The notes below the pieces were generated by a model. The model ran no database searches. It saw only the letters and a program-made list of their open reading frames with translations, and was not told the origin of the DNA. The position numbers were made by a program, and so were the translations under genes. Of a stretch of DNA of 64,000 bases, positions 35,618-43,677 are shown piece after piece; the stretch's first letter is position 1, and every line of letters starts with the position of its first letter. The stretch is from Streptomyces odontomachi (GTDB lineage: Bacteria > Actinomycetota > Actinomycetes > Streptomycetales > Streptomycetaceae), in the NCBI RefSeq assembly GCF_024435355.1, contig NZ_JAMJWG010000007.1, positions 297,943-361,942 of the forward strand, given 5' to 3'.

Positions 35618-36661
35618 CTACGGGCGCTGCTTGACCCGGTCGGTGACGGCCCAGCTGTCCAGGTAGGACAGCTGGATGTAGGTCTTCTTGGCCTTGCCCT
35701 TGTGGTCATCCGAGGTGCGGATGTCCCGGAAGCCCAGGAAGGCGTACGTCGTCGGGTTGAAGATGAACCAGCTGTCGGAGTTGCCCATCTGGCTCTTCGG
35801 GTTGTCGTAGACGATGGCCACTCCGGTACGGCCCTTGGCGTCCTTCTGGCCCGGTACGGCCTTCACCCCGGGCACCATGCCGAGCGCCTCGTACGCGGCG
35901 GGACGCAGCCCTTCGGGCATCACCGGGACCAGCTTGAGCAGCCCGGAGAGGGCGAACTCGACCGAGTCCCAGTCATCGGTGGACAGATCGTCGATCGTCT
36001 GGCCCTTCTGGGGCGGCAGCCCGAAGTTCGACGCGGCCAGGATGAGCTGCTCCGGGTCCGTCGGCAGTGCCTTGAGGGTGGACCACTTCTGCGGCGGCCA
36101 CTCCGATTCGCCCTTCCCCAGCGGTGGCGCCCACCAGCCGTGGCCGATCTCCATGATCCAGGAACGCTTCGAGCCGTCCACGGAACGCCAGTTCTCGTCG
36201 GTGTACGCCTTCGTGGCCCCGGTCGCCTTGTCCGTCTCCTTGATGATCTCCTTGGTGTAGATGAACTGGTCGTCGCGCGGCACGACGGCCTTCTCGTGCT
36301 TGCGCTCGTAGGCCGCCGCCCTGTTCAACACGGTCTGGGCGCTGACGTCCTGCATCGCGGGGGTGTGCGTGCCGCCCGTGGTGGGCTGCCCGGAGCCACC
36401 GCCGTCGTTCAGGTTGACCAGGACCGTCGCGGCGAGGGCCGCGGCGACCGCGCCGCTGACGAGGGTGCGCAGCAGCGGGCTGCGCCACAAGGGGCGCCGG
36501 ATGCCGGCCCGTCCGCCGGACTTCTGGCCCTGCTCGTTCATCGCGCGCAGCAGGCGGGTCCTGGCCCGGTGCCGGGCGTCGGTGTCGAGCGGGTCTGCCC
36601 CCGCGTCCCAGTTGCGCAGTGCGTCGAGCTCCCTGCTGCGGGACTCGTCGAGTTCAGTCAT
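35618..36661 (-). CDS. CU044_5270-type membrane-anchored protein, sigma-factor partner
   Basis: The 347-residue protein has a cytoplasmic N-terminus (MTELDESRSRELDALRNWDAG), one membrane helix (about 60-80, TLVSGAVAAALAATVLVNL) and a large extracellular domain. It matches the CU044_5270 family as I remember it, which is often encoded after an ECF sigma factor. The coding start ATG 36661 overlaps the end of the sigma gene by 8 bp, indicating translational coupling. It has no zinc anti-sigma motif (HxxxCxxC), so if it restrains the sigma factor it does so without that motif. The extracellular domain could sense an envelope signal. Confidence 0.85.
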   Translation of the reverse strand: MTELDESRSRELDALRNWDAGADPLDTDARHRARTRLLRAMNEQGQKSGGRAGIRRPLWRSPLLRTLVSGAVAAALAATVLVNLNDGGGSGQPTTGGTHTPAMQDVSAQTVLNRAAAYERKHEKAVVPRDDQFIYTKEIIKETDKATGATKAYTDENWRSVDGSKRSWIMEIGHGWWAPPLGKGESEWPPQKWSTLKALPTDPEQLILAASNFGLPPQKGQTIDDLSTDDWDSVEFALSGLLKLVPVMPEGLRPAAYEALGMVPGVKAVPGQKDAKGRTGVAIVYDNPKSQMGNSDSWFIFNPTTYAFLGFRDIRTSDDHKGKAKKTYIQLSYLDSWAVTDRVKQRP

Positions 36662-37262
36662 GGGCGTGTGCCTCCCGGAAAGCTGTCGGATCGGATCCGC
36701 CCAGTGCTTCGCGCAATGTGCTGCGAGCCCGGTGCAGTCGGGACCTGACCGTGCCGACCGGTACCCCCAGCGCCTCGGCCGTCTCGTGGTAGTCGAGATC
36801 GGCCCAGGCCACCAGCAGGACGACATCGCGCTGCCCGGCCGACAGCCGGGCGAGGGCAGCCGCCAGGTCCGGACGCGCCCGCTGGGCACCGGCCCGCGCC
36901 ACGGCCAGGTCGGCGACGTGTTCCGCGTCGTCGACCGGGGCGGGCAGCTGGGCCAGCGCTTTGAGCCGGCGGGCCTCGGCCCTGCGGTGGCGGCTGATGA
37001 GGTTGGTCGCGATGCCGAACAACCACGGGCGGGCGTCGGCCCGTCCGAGGTCGTACCGGTGACGCTGCCGGAAGGCGGTGATGAAGGTCTCCGACATCAG
37101 ATCCTCCGCTGCCTGGGGACCGAGCCTGCGTGCCACGTAACGGTGCACGCTGTCGGCATGCCGGTCGAAAAGGGCAGCGAACTGCTCGGGCTCGTCCCGG
37201 GACCGCTCGATCGCTCGGGCGTCGCTCTCCTCACTGGTGTGGACGCCCGATTCGACGGTCAT
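36654..37262 (-). CDS. ECF-type RNA polymerase sigma factor
   Basis: This 202-residue group IV sigma-70 factor has region 2 (FAALFDRHADSVHRYVARRLG to ARPWLFGIATNLISRHRRAE) and region 4 (LSAGQRDVVLLVAWADLDYHETAEALGVPVGTVRSRLHRARSTLREAL). The linker contains a DDAEHVADLAVARAGAQRAR segment. ATG 37262 has AAAGGAG 5 nt upstream, which decides it over an upstream ATG at 37310. It is the first gene of a two-gene unit with the membrane protein gene downstream. Target promoters are unknown. Confidence 0.93.
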   Translation of the reverse strand: MTVESGVHTSEESDARAIERSRDEPEQFAALFDRHADSVHRYVARRLGPQAAEDLMSETFITAFRQRHRYDLGRADARPWLFGIATNLISRHRRAEARRLKALAQLPAPVDDAEHVADLAVARAGAQRARPDLAAALARLSAGQRDVVLLVAWADLDYHETAEALGVPVGTVRSRLHRARSTLREALGGSDPTAFREAHAHD

Positions 37263-37398
37263 CGGGGCTCCTTTCGTTCGTCTGAACGCCTCGAAGGCTT
37301 GGGCTTTCACCCTTCCTTCGCCGCAGAACCCGAAGCGGTTCCATGGGAGTTCGGACGATCGCGGGCTCAGATGATCGTGGGCTCAGATGATCGCGGGC

Positions 37399-38388
37399 TC
37401 AGACGACCGCACCCCGGCCGGGGTCGTCGTCGTCCTCGTCACCCGGGTTCATCCGGATCACCAGGGTGACGAAGCCACCGACGAGGCCGCCGATCCCGAG
37501 GGCCGTCAGCCACCAGGTCATCTGCCAGCCCAGCAGCACCGCGAGCAGCATCAGCAGCGGGCCGCCGAGCACGCCGAGCCAGGCGAACTTGGCGGTGGGC
37601 TCGGCGGCGGGCAGCGGGGGCGGCTCCGGCGGCACGAAGTGGCCCTCGTCGTCCTCGTCGAAGTCGTCGTCGGACGGGCTGGAGGGTGTGTAGTCGCGCG
37701 GGCCGACGCCGGGGGCGAAGACCACGGAGCCGCCGAGTGGGCGGGTGGGGCCGCCGGCGGGGCCATCGGTCCGGTCGGCGTCCCCCTCGGTGTCGTCGTC
37801 GGACTTGGGCCGGTCCGCCGCCCCTCGCTTGCCGGGGCGCCCACCAGTGCCGTCCCAGTCGTCCACGTCGCCGTCGGGGTCCGGCTCCAGCAGGGCCAGG
37901 TTCTCCACGGAGCGGAACGGCCGTGCGCCCGGCGGGTCCGGGGGCTCCGCGCCGTAACCGGCGATGATGGCCTGCCAGGCGGCCTCCTCGTCGAAGCCCG
38001 GGTCGTCCGGCCCCGGGTCGTCCGGCCCCGGGGCCGGACGGTCGGCGGCCTTCCTGCCGGCTCGCCGCCCGGTGACCGGCGCCTCCGCGACGGGTTCCGA
38101 CGCAGTGGGCTCCGGGGCGCCGGGCTCCGGGTCGACGGGCTCCAGGACGGCGGGTTCCACGGCCGTGGGCTCCGCTTCGGCGGGCTCGACGCCCTCGGCG
38201 CCGGAGGCCTCGGTGCTCGGCAGCACGGCCTCGCTTCCCGCCCGCTCCGCCCCCTGGCCCTCGCCGGGGGCCGGGACACGGGGCGCCGCGGCACCGGCGG
38301 GCTCCACGGGTCCGTTCTGGTCGGGACCGGCCGGGGTGTGCCCGGCGCCGGGTGCGGGGTCAGGTCGCTGCTCGTCCGGCTCAGTCAC
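37399..38388 (-). CDS. Acidic Pro/Glu-rich protein with two C-terminal membrane helices
   Basis: This 329-residue protein is mostly disordered and rich in Glu, Pro, Ala and Asp (1-240), with a conserved island FDEEAAWQAIIAGYGAEPPDP (about 133-153). The C-terminal 80 residues hold two membrane helices (WLGVLGGPLLMLLAVLLGW and WLTALGIGGLVGGFVTLVI) and an acidic tail. GTG 38388 overlaps the esterase stop by 8 bp, so the pair is probably translated together. I do not know a function. Confidence 0.8.
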   Translation of the reverse strand: MTEPDEQRPDPAPGAGHTPAGPDQNGPVEPAGAAAPRVPAPGEGQGAERAGSEAVLPSTEASGAEGVEPAEAEPTAVEPAVLEPVDPEPGAPEPTASEPVAEAPVTGRRAGRKAADRPAPGPDDPGPDDPGFDEEAAWQAIIAGYGAEPPDPPGARPFRSVENLALLEPDPDGDVDDWDGTGGRPGKRGAADRPKSDDDTEGDADRTDGPAGGPTRPLGGSVVFAPGVGPRDYTPSSPSDDDFDEDDEGHFVPPEPPPLPAAEPTAKFAWLGVLGGPLLMLLAVLLGWQMTWWLTALGIGGLVGGFVTLVIRMNPGDEDDDDPGRGAVV

Positions 38389-39184
38389 CGGCGGCCGTCC
38401 CTTCCGTGCCGGAGGCGGGGGCGAGCCGGCTGACGAACGCCAGGGTCTCCTCGAAGATCCGCTCGGCGTCATGGTCCAGCGTCGCCACGTGGTAGCTCTT
38501 CTCCAACAGGCACTCCGTGACGTCCGTGGACGACACCCGGCTGAGCACCCGCGCGGAGTCGGCCGCCGGCACCACATGGTCGCGCGTGCTGCGCAACAGC
38601 AGCAACGGCTGGGTCACCTGGGGAAGTTCACCGTCCACCAGCTGGAAGAAGCGGCGCAACGAGTGCGCGGCGTGCAGCGGTACCCGGTCGTAGCCGATCT
38701 CCCCGCCACCCGGCTTGGCGATGTCGTCGATCAGGCCGCGTACCGAGGGGACGAGATGCCGTACGACGGGCAGGAAGTGGGCCGCCACGCCGTGCACCTT
38801 GATGCCCGGGTTGACGACGATGACCCCGGCCACCGCGTCGCCGTGCTTCGCCGCCAGCCGCAGCGCCAGCGCGCCCCCCATGGACAACCCGGCGACGAAG
38901 ACCCGGCTGCACCGCTCACGCAGCGCCCGCAGGGCGCGGTCCACCTCCGCGTACCAGTCCTGCCAGCCGGTGAGCTGCATGTCCTCCCACCGCGTGCCGT
39001 GCCCCGGCAGCAGTGGCAGGGACACCGTCAGGCCGTGCTCGGCCAGGTGCTCCGCCCACGGGCGCAGCGACTGGGGCGTACTGGTGAAACCATGGCAGAG
39101 GAGGACGCCGACGTCACCGCCCTCGTGGTGGCACTCCCCCGCTGCCGGGGGAGTGCCACCATCTGCTCCAGCGACTAGGGGCAC
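38381..39184 (-). CDS. Alpha/beta-hydrolase, carboxylesterase-like
   Basis: This 267-residue alpha/beta-hydrolase resembles bacterial carboxylesterase/monoacylglycerol lipase proteins (Est30-like). VLLCHGF forms the oxyanion hole, LPLLPGHGTRWEDM the lid start, and GLSMGGALAL holds the nucleophile Ser101. LLLLRSTRDHVVP supplies Asp, and LEKSYHVATLDHD the His. GTG 39184 has AGGAGAG 6 nt upstream. Residues 8-20 are encoded by an inserted 36-bp palindrome, an oddity at the N-terminus. A phospholipid or acylglycerol substrate would fit the adjacent acyltransferase gene but is not shown. Confidence 0.88.
   Translation of the reverse strand: MPLVAGADGGTPPAAGECHHEGGDVGVLLCHGFTSTPQSLRPWAEHLAEHGLTVSLPLLPGHGTRWEDMQLTGWQDWYAEVDRALRALRERCSRVFVAGLSMGGALALRLAAKHGDAVAGVIVVNPGIKVHGVAAHFLPVVRHLVPSVRGLIDDIAKPGGGEIGYDRVPLHAAHSLRRFFQLVDGELPQVTQPLLLLRSTRDHVVPAADSARVLSRVSSTDVTECLLEKSYHVATLDHDAERIFEETLAFVSRLAPASGTEGTAAGD
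39126..39161. repeat. Perfect palindrome inserted in the esterase gene
   Basis: TGGTGGCACTCCCCCG (39126-39141), loop CTGC, and its exact inverse (39146-39161) form a 16-bp perfect hairpin inside the coding region near the 5' end of the gene. It keeps the frame. Confidence 0.85.
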
Positions 39185-39442
39185 CTTCCGCTCTCCTGTT
39201 CGTCTGCGTGCGCGCGTGCGGCCCGCGGGATCGTGGCGGCGCACTCGGCCGACGGCCGAGGCGTACCCGGCCGCGCCCACCGGTGAGGCCTCCTCACGGT
39301 ACGCGACCCCACCGGCACCGGCCAGGTCCGCTGGCCGGTGGACCTACGGCCACGGCTGCGTCGGCCGTCGGCGGGTAAGGTCGACTTGACGCTGGGGGTG
39401 ACGCCCAGGCCGGCTGCGGCCCTGGGGGAAGGAGGCACCGGT

Positions 39443-40156
39443 TTGATCTACGGCGCGATGAAGCTCTCCCTCGGGGGATCGCTGAAGCTTGCCTTCCGAC
39501 CCTGGGTGGAGGGCCTGGACAACATTCCGGCCCATGGCCCCGCCATTCTCGCCAGCAACCATCTGTCGTTCTCGGACTCCTTCTTCCTGCCCGCCGTGCT
39601 CGACCGCAAGGTCACCTTCATCGCCAAGGCCGAGTACTTCACCACACCGGGCATCAAGGGCCGGATGACCGCCGCCTTCTTCAAGGGCGTGGGACAGCTG
39701 CCGGTGGACCGTTCCGGGGCGCGCGGTGCGGGGGAGGCGGCCATCAAGAGCGGTATCGACGTGCTGCGGCGCGGTGAGCTGTTCGGCATCTACCCCGAGG
39801 GCACCCGCTCGCCCGACGGCCGCCTCTACCGCGGCAAGCCGGGCGGCCTCGCGCGGGTGGCGCTGGCCACCGGGGTGCCGGTCATCCCGGTGGCGATGAT
39901 CGACACCGAGAAGATCCAGCCGCCCGGCAAGGTCGTACCGAAGCTGATGCGTCCCGGCATCCGCATCGGCGAGCCGCTGGACTTCGGCCGCTACCAGGGC
40001 ATGGAGCACGATCGCTTCGTGCTGCGGGCGGTGACCGACGAGGTCATGTACGCCATCATGAAGCTCTCCGGCCAGGAGTACGTGGACATGTACGCGACCG
40101 CCGCCAAGCGCCAGCTGGCCGAGGCCGCCAAGCAGGAGAAGGCGCGGCGAAGCTGA
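39443..40156 (+). CDS. 1-Acylglycerol-3-phosphate O-acyltransferase-like protein
   Basis: This PlsC-family acyltransferase of 237 residues would make phosphatidic acid from lysophosphatidic acid at the membrane. The catalytic NHLSFSD gives His40 and Asp45. FIAKAEYF, GQLPVDRSG and FGIYPEGTRSPDG (Glu119-Arg122) bind the phosphate, and VPVIPVAMI is the fourth block. The start is TTG 39443. AAGGAGG precedes it at 7 nt, and the product then begins LIYGAMKLS as in relatives I remember. ATG 39338 would need 35 extra unconserved residues. Confidence 0.92.
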   Translation: MIYGAMKLSLGGSLKLAFRPWVEGLDNIPAHGPAILASNHLSFSDSFFLPAVLDRKVTFIAKAEYFTTPGIKGRMTAAFFKGVGQLPVDRSGARGAGEAAIKSGIDVLRRGELFGIYPEGTRSPDGRLYRGKPGGLARVALATGVPVIPVAMIDTEKIQPPGKVVPKLMRPGIRIGEPLDFGRYQGMEHDRFVLRAVTDEVMYAIMKLSGQEYVDMYATAAKRQLAEAAKQEKARRS

Positions 40157-40310
40157 GTAACAGCGGGCGGTGGCCCGGCCGGACCGTCAGCGTGCGCTAC
40201 GGCGACCGGGGCCGTACCGTGCCGCGCGTGCGGGCCGCGGGCCGCGGCAGGAGCCGTACACCAGGGGAGCCGTGGGGGCGGCGGACGGGAGTCGTTCGAG
40301 GGGTGGGGTC

Positions 40311-41603
40311 ATGAGCCGGCGCGAGCAGGACATGAGGATGTCGGTCGAGCAGCCGCTGTGGCGCGCCGTCACCGTCTACCGCCCGGTGACCGCGCTCTAC
40401 GCCATAGGCCTCTTCGTCTTCGCCTACGACCACTACGCACGCCCGGCCGTCGCCGTCGGCTACTACGTCGTGCTCGCCGGCTGGAACCTCGCCACCCTGC
40501 GCAGGGTCACCGGTGCAGCGGCGTGGACCCGGTGGTTCCTCGCCACCGACCTGGGCATCGCGCTCACCGGCATCCTGCTCACCCCACTCGCGGTGGAGCA
40601 CGAGCAGATCGTGGCCGGCGGCCCGACGCTGCCGTCGATCTGGACCGCAGGCTCGGTGCTCGGCTACGCGCTGAAGGGCGGCTGGCGCTGGGCCGCCGGG
40701 GCCGCCGCGCTGGTCGGCGTCGCCAACGTGGTGCAACGCGGCGCACTCAGCCGGGACACCCTGCACAACGTGGTGCTGGTCTGGGTCGCGGCCATCGGCA
40801 TCGGCTACGTCATCGAGGTGGCCCGGGTCTCCGAACGCACCCTCGCCCGCGCCCTGGAGATCGAGGCGGCCACCCGGGAGCGCGAGCGGCTCGCCCGCGA
40901 CATCCACGACGGGGTGCTCCAGGTCCTGGCGATGGTGCAACGGCGCGGCAGCACCCTGGGCGGCGAGGCCGCCGAGCTGGGCCGTCTCGCGGGCGAGCAG
41001 GAGGCCGCGCTGCGGGCCCTGGTCACCAGCGCTCCGCAGGTCCCGGCAGGGTCGCGCGCCGAGGGGGGTGTCCGCGCCGCGCGGTCCGCCGCGGGAAGTT
41101 CCGGCGGCGCCACCGCCGCGCCGGCCGGCGCGTGCACCACGACGGCAACGGAGTTCGACGGCACGGGCCCCGCTGCCGGCAGCGGCGGCGGCAGCGTCGA
41201 CCTACGGTCCCTGCTCGCCCCGTACGGTGGTTCCGCCCGGGTGACGGTCTCCGGACCCGGTACCGCCGTGCCGATGGCGACCGCTGCCGCGAAGGAGCTG
41301 ACGGCCGCGGTCGGCGCCGCTCTGGACAACGTCCGGCAGCATGCCGGCGAGCACGCGCGGGCCTGGATCCTTCTCGAGGACGAGCCGGACGCGGTGATCG
41401 TGACGGTGCGGGACGACGGCCCCGGCATCCCCGAAGGGCGGCTCGACGAAGCCGCGGGGGAGGGGCGGCTCGGTGTGGCGCTGTCGATCAGGGGGCGGCT
41501 GCGGGACATCGGAGGCACGGCCGAGCTGATCTCGGTACCGGGCCAGGGCACTGAGGTGGAGCTGACGGTACCGCGCTCGGCTGCGGTACGGCGGAAGGTG
41601 TGA
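40311..41603 (+). CDS. MacS-like sensor histidine kinase
   Basis: This membrane sensor kinase of 430 residues belongs to the HisKA_3 (NarL-partner) group and resembles the MacS family by name and layout. Five to six N-terminal membrane helices (about 20-175) are followed by a short linker. The phosphorylated His199 lies in RERERLARDIHDGVLQVL. A low-complexity Gly/Ala/Ser insertion follows (about 245-295), then a HATPase domain with ALDNVRQHAGEHA (N box), DDGPGIPEG (G1) and GRLGVALSIRGRL (G2). ATG 40311 follows GAGGGGTGGGG. Its stop overlaps the response regulator start (ATGA). The signal is unknown. Confidence 0.92.
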   Translation: MSRREQDMRMSVEQPLWRAVTVYRPVTALYAIGLFVFAYDHYARPAVAVGYYVVLAGWNLATLRRVTGAAAWTRWFLATDLGIALTGILLTPLAVEHEQIVAGGPTLPSIWTAGSVLGYALKGGWRWAAGAAALVGVANVVQRGALSRDTLHNVVLVWVAAIGIGYVIEVARVSERTLARALEIEAATRERERLARDIHDGVLQVLAMVQRRGSTLGGEAAELGRLAGEQEAALRALVTSAPQVPAGSRAEGGVRAARSAAGSSGGATAAPAGACTTTATEFDGTGPAAGSGGGSVDLRSLLAPYGGSARVTVSGPGTAVPMATAAAKELTAAVGAALDNVRQHAGEHARAWILLEDEPDAVIVTVRDDGPGIPEGRLDEAAGEGRLGVALSIRGRLRDIGGTAELISVPGQGTEVELTVPRSAAVRRKV

Positions 41604-42373
41604 TGACGGTGCGTGAGGACCACGGCGAGCAGGCGGCGGCCACGGCGGCGCCGGGGACGGTCGAGGCGGCCGGGCCCGACAGCCGGGCCCAGGGCGCGGC
41701 GGACGGTGCGCGCGGCCCCCTGAAGGTGATGGTCGTGGACGACCATCCGATGTGGCGGGACGCCGTCGCCCGGGACCTCGCCGAGGCCGGGTTCGACGTG
41801 GTCGGCACCGCGGGGGACGGTGCGCAGGCGGTGCGCCGCGCCCGTGCCGCCGCGCCCGACGTGCTCGTCCTCGACCTGAACCTGCCCGCCAAGCCGGGTG
41901 TCGAGGTGTGCCGGGAACTCGTCGCCAGCACGCCCGCGCTGCGCGTCCTGGTGCTGTCCGCGAGCGGTGAGCACGCCGACGTCCTGGAGGCGGTCAAGTC
42001 CGGGGCCACCGGCTATCTGGTCAAGTCGGCCTCCACCCGGGAGCTGATCGACGCGGTGCGCCGCACCGCGGCGGGGGACCCCGTCTTCACACCGGGCCTG
42101 GCCGGCCTCGTGCTCGGCGAGTACCGCAGGCTCGCCTCCGAGCCGGCGCCCGTCGCGCCCGACGAGCCCAAGGCGCCCCGGCTGACCGATCGGGAGCGCG
42201 AGGTGCTGCGGCTGGTCGCCAAGGGGCTCAGCTACAAGCAGATCGCCGAACGCCTGGTCATCTCGCACCGCACCGTGCAGAACCACGTCCAGAACACGCT
42301 CGGCAAGCTCCAGCTCCACAACCGCGTGGAACTCGTCCGGTACGCGATCGAGCGCGGCCTGGACGACGCCTGA
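41600..42373 (+). CDS. NarL/LuxR-family response regulator
   Basis: This 257-residue DNA-binding response regulator is the cognate partner of the upstream kinase. A non-conserved 38-residue N-terminal extension precedes the receiver domain, with VMVVDDHPMWRDAV, phospho-acceptor Asp91 (VLVLDLNLPAKPG), VLVLSASGE and KSGATGYLVKSAS. The C-terminal LuxR-type HTH is LTDREREVLRLVAKGLSYKQ followed by IAERLVISHRTVQNHVQNTL. The ATGA overlap with the kinase implies equal translation. Confidence 0.95.
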   Translation: MMTVREDHGEQAAATAAPGTVEAAGPDSRAQGAADGARGPLKVMVVDDHPMWRDAVARDLAEAGFDVVGTAGDGAQAVRRARAAAPDVLVLDLNLPAKPGVEVCRELVASTPALRVLVLSASGEHADVLEAVKSGATGYLVKSASTRELIDAVRRTAAGDPVFTPGLAGLVLGEYRRLASEPAPVAPDEPKAPRLTDREREVLRLVAKGLSYKQIAERLVISHRTVQNHVQNTLGKLQLHNRVELVRYAIERGLDDA

Positions 42374-42508
42374 CTGCGCGTCAGCCACTCCCTTCCCGAA
42401 TGACCGTGTTCCTCACCTTTCTCCCCCAGATGCGCCCCACCTTCGAGTGAATGTGAAAGATCAACTCCACGTGAAAGGGGCGGAATTGACCATTCGTCCC
42501 ATGTTGGA

Positions 42509-42531
42509 GTGACGTGGATCACTACTAGCGT
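42509..42531 (+). promoter_or_regulatory. Promoter of pfkA with a CRP-like palindrome
   Basis: GTGACGTGGATCAC (42509-42522) is a near match to the GTG-N6-GNCAC motif I remember for Streptomyces Crp. TACTAG or TAGCGT just after it (42523-42531) is a plausible -10 box about 40 bp before ATG 42570. The 135 bp upstream hold repeated GTGAA words. Confidence 0.45.
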
Positions 42532-42569
42532 GTGCGCCGACAGCTCACCTAGGGCGAAGGGACATTTCC

Positions 42570-43598
42570 ATGCGGGTCGGAGTACTGACCGGTGGCGGCG
42601 ACTGCCCGGGGCTCAACGCCGTCATCCGGGGAGTCGTCCGCAAGGGCGTGCAAGAGTACGGCTACAACTTCGTCGGATTCCGTGACGGCTGGCGCGGGCC
42701 GCTGGAAGGAGACTCCTTCCAGCTCGACATCCCTCAGGTGCGTGGCATCCTGCCGCGGGGCGGCACGATCCTCGGTTCCTCGCGCACCAACCCTCTCAAG
42801 GTGGAGAACGGCATCCGTCGGATCCGTGAGAACCTCACCAAGCAGGAGGTCGACGCGCTGATCGCGATCGGCGGTGAGGACACCCTGGGCGTCGCCGCGG
42901 CCCTCGCCGACGAGTACGGCATCAACGTCATCGGCGTCCCGAAGACCATCGACAACGACCTGTCCGCCACCGACTACACCTTCGGGTTCGACACCGCGGT
43001 CGGCATCGCCACCGAGGCCATCGACCGGCTGCACACCACCGCCGAGTCGCACATGCGGGTCCTGGTCGTGGAGGTGATGGGCCGGCACGCCGGCTGGATC
43101 GCCCTGCACTCGGGTCTCGCCGGCGGTGCCAACGTCATCCTCATCCCCGAGCAGCGCTTCGACGTGGAGCAGGTGTGCACCTGGGTCACCTCCCGGTTCC
43201 GCGCGTCGTACGCCCCCATCGTGGTCATCGCCGAGGGCGCCATGCCGAAGGACGGTGACATGGTGCTCAAGGACGGCTCGCTGGACTCGTTCGGCCACGT
43301 CCGGCTGTCCGGCATCGGCGAGTGGCTGGCGAAGGAGATCGAGCGGCGCACCGGGAACGAGGCGCGCACCACCGTCCTCGGCCACGTCCAGCGCGGCGGC
43401 ACCCCCAGCGCCTTCGACCGCTGGCTCGCCACCCGGTTCGGACTGCATGCCATCGAAGCGGTGCGGGACGGCGACTTCGGCAAGATGGTCGCCCTGCGCG
43501 GCACGGACATCGTGCGCGTCCCCATCGCCGAAGCCACCGCCAAGCTCAAGACCGTCGATCCGTCCCTCTACGAGGAGGTAAGCGTGTTCTTCGGCTGA
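42570..43598 (+). CDS. pfkA: 6-Phosphofructokinase
   Basis: This enzyme phosphorylates fructose 6-phosphate in glycolysis. It has 342 residues, the size of the actinobacterial enzyme. MRVGVLTGGGDCPGLNAVIRG binds nucleotide, GILPRGGTILGSSRTNP follows, IGGEDT (101-105) and PKTIDND (124-130) line the phosphoryl-donor site, and EVMGRHAGW and VLGHVQRGGTPSAFDR bind the sugar phosphate. Asp104 together with Lys125 is the pair usually linked to pyrophosphate-using enzymes, although Streptomyces enzymes of this group are reported to use ATP. The donor is therefore best left open. GCGAAGGG precedes ATG 42570. Confidence 0.95.
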   Translation: MRVGVLTGGGDCPGLNAVIRGVVRKGVQEYGYNFVGFRDGWRGPLEGDSFQLDIPQVRGILPRGGTILGSSRTNPLKVENGIRRIRENLTKQEVDALIAIGGEDTLGVAAALADEYGINVIGVPKTIDNDLSATDYTFGFDTAVGIATEAIDRLHTTAESHMRVLVVEVMGRHAGWIALHSGLAGGANVILIPEQRFDVEQVCTWVTSRFRASYAPIVVIAEGAMPKDGDMVLKDGSLDSFGHVRLSGIGEWLAKEIERRTGNEARTTVLGHVQRGGTPSAFDRWLATRFGLHAIEAVRDGDFGKMVALRGTDIVRVPIAEATAKLKTVDPSLYEEVSVFFG

Positions 43599-43677
43599 CG
43601 GGCGCCCGGGACCGGGGCGCCACGAGGGCCCCGGCCCCGGGCACCGCCGTAGCGGCGTCCGTACCCACCCGACCGGC

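Noticed and set aside
37387..38433. Plus-strand open frame opposite the acidic membrane protein
   Set aside because: It is the antisense shadow of a protein with clear membrane helices and a translational overlap with the esterase gene.
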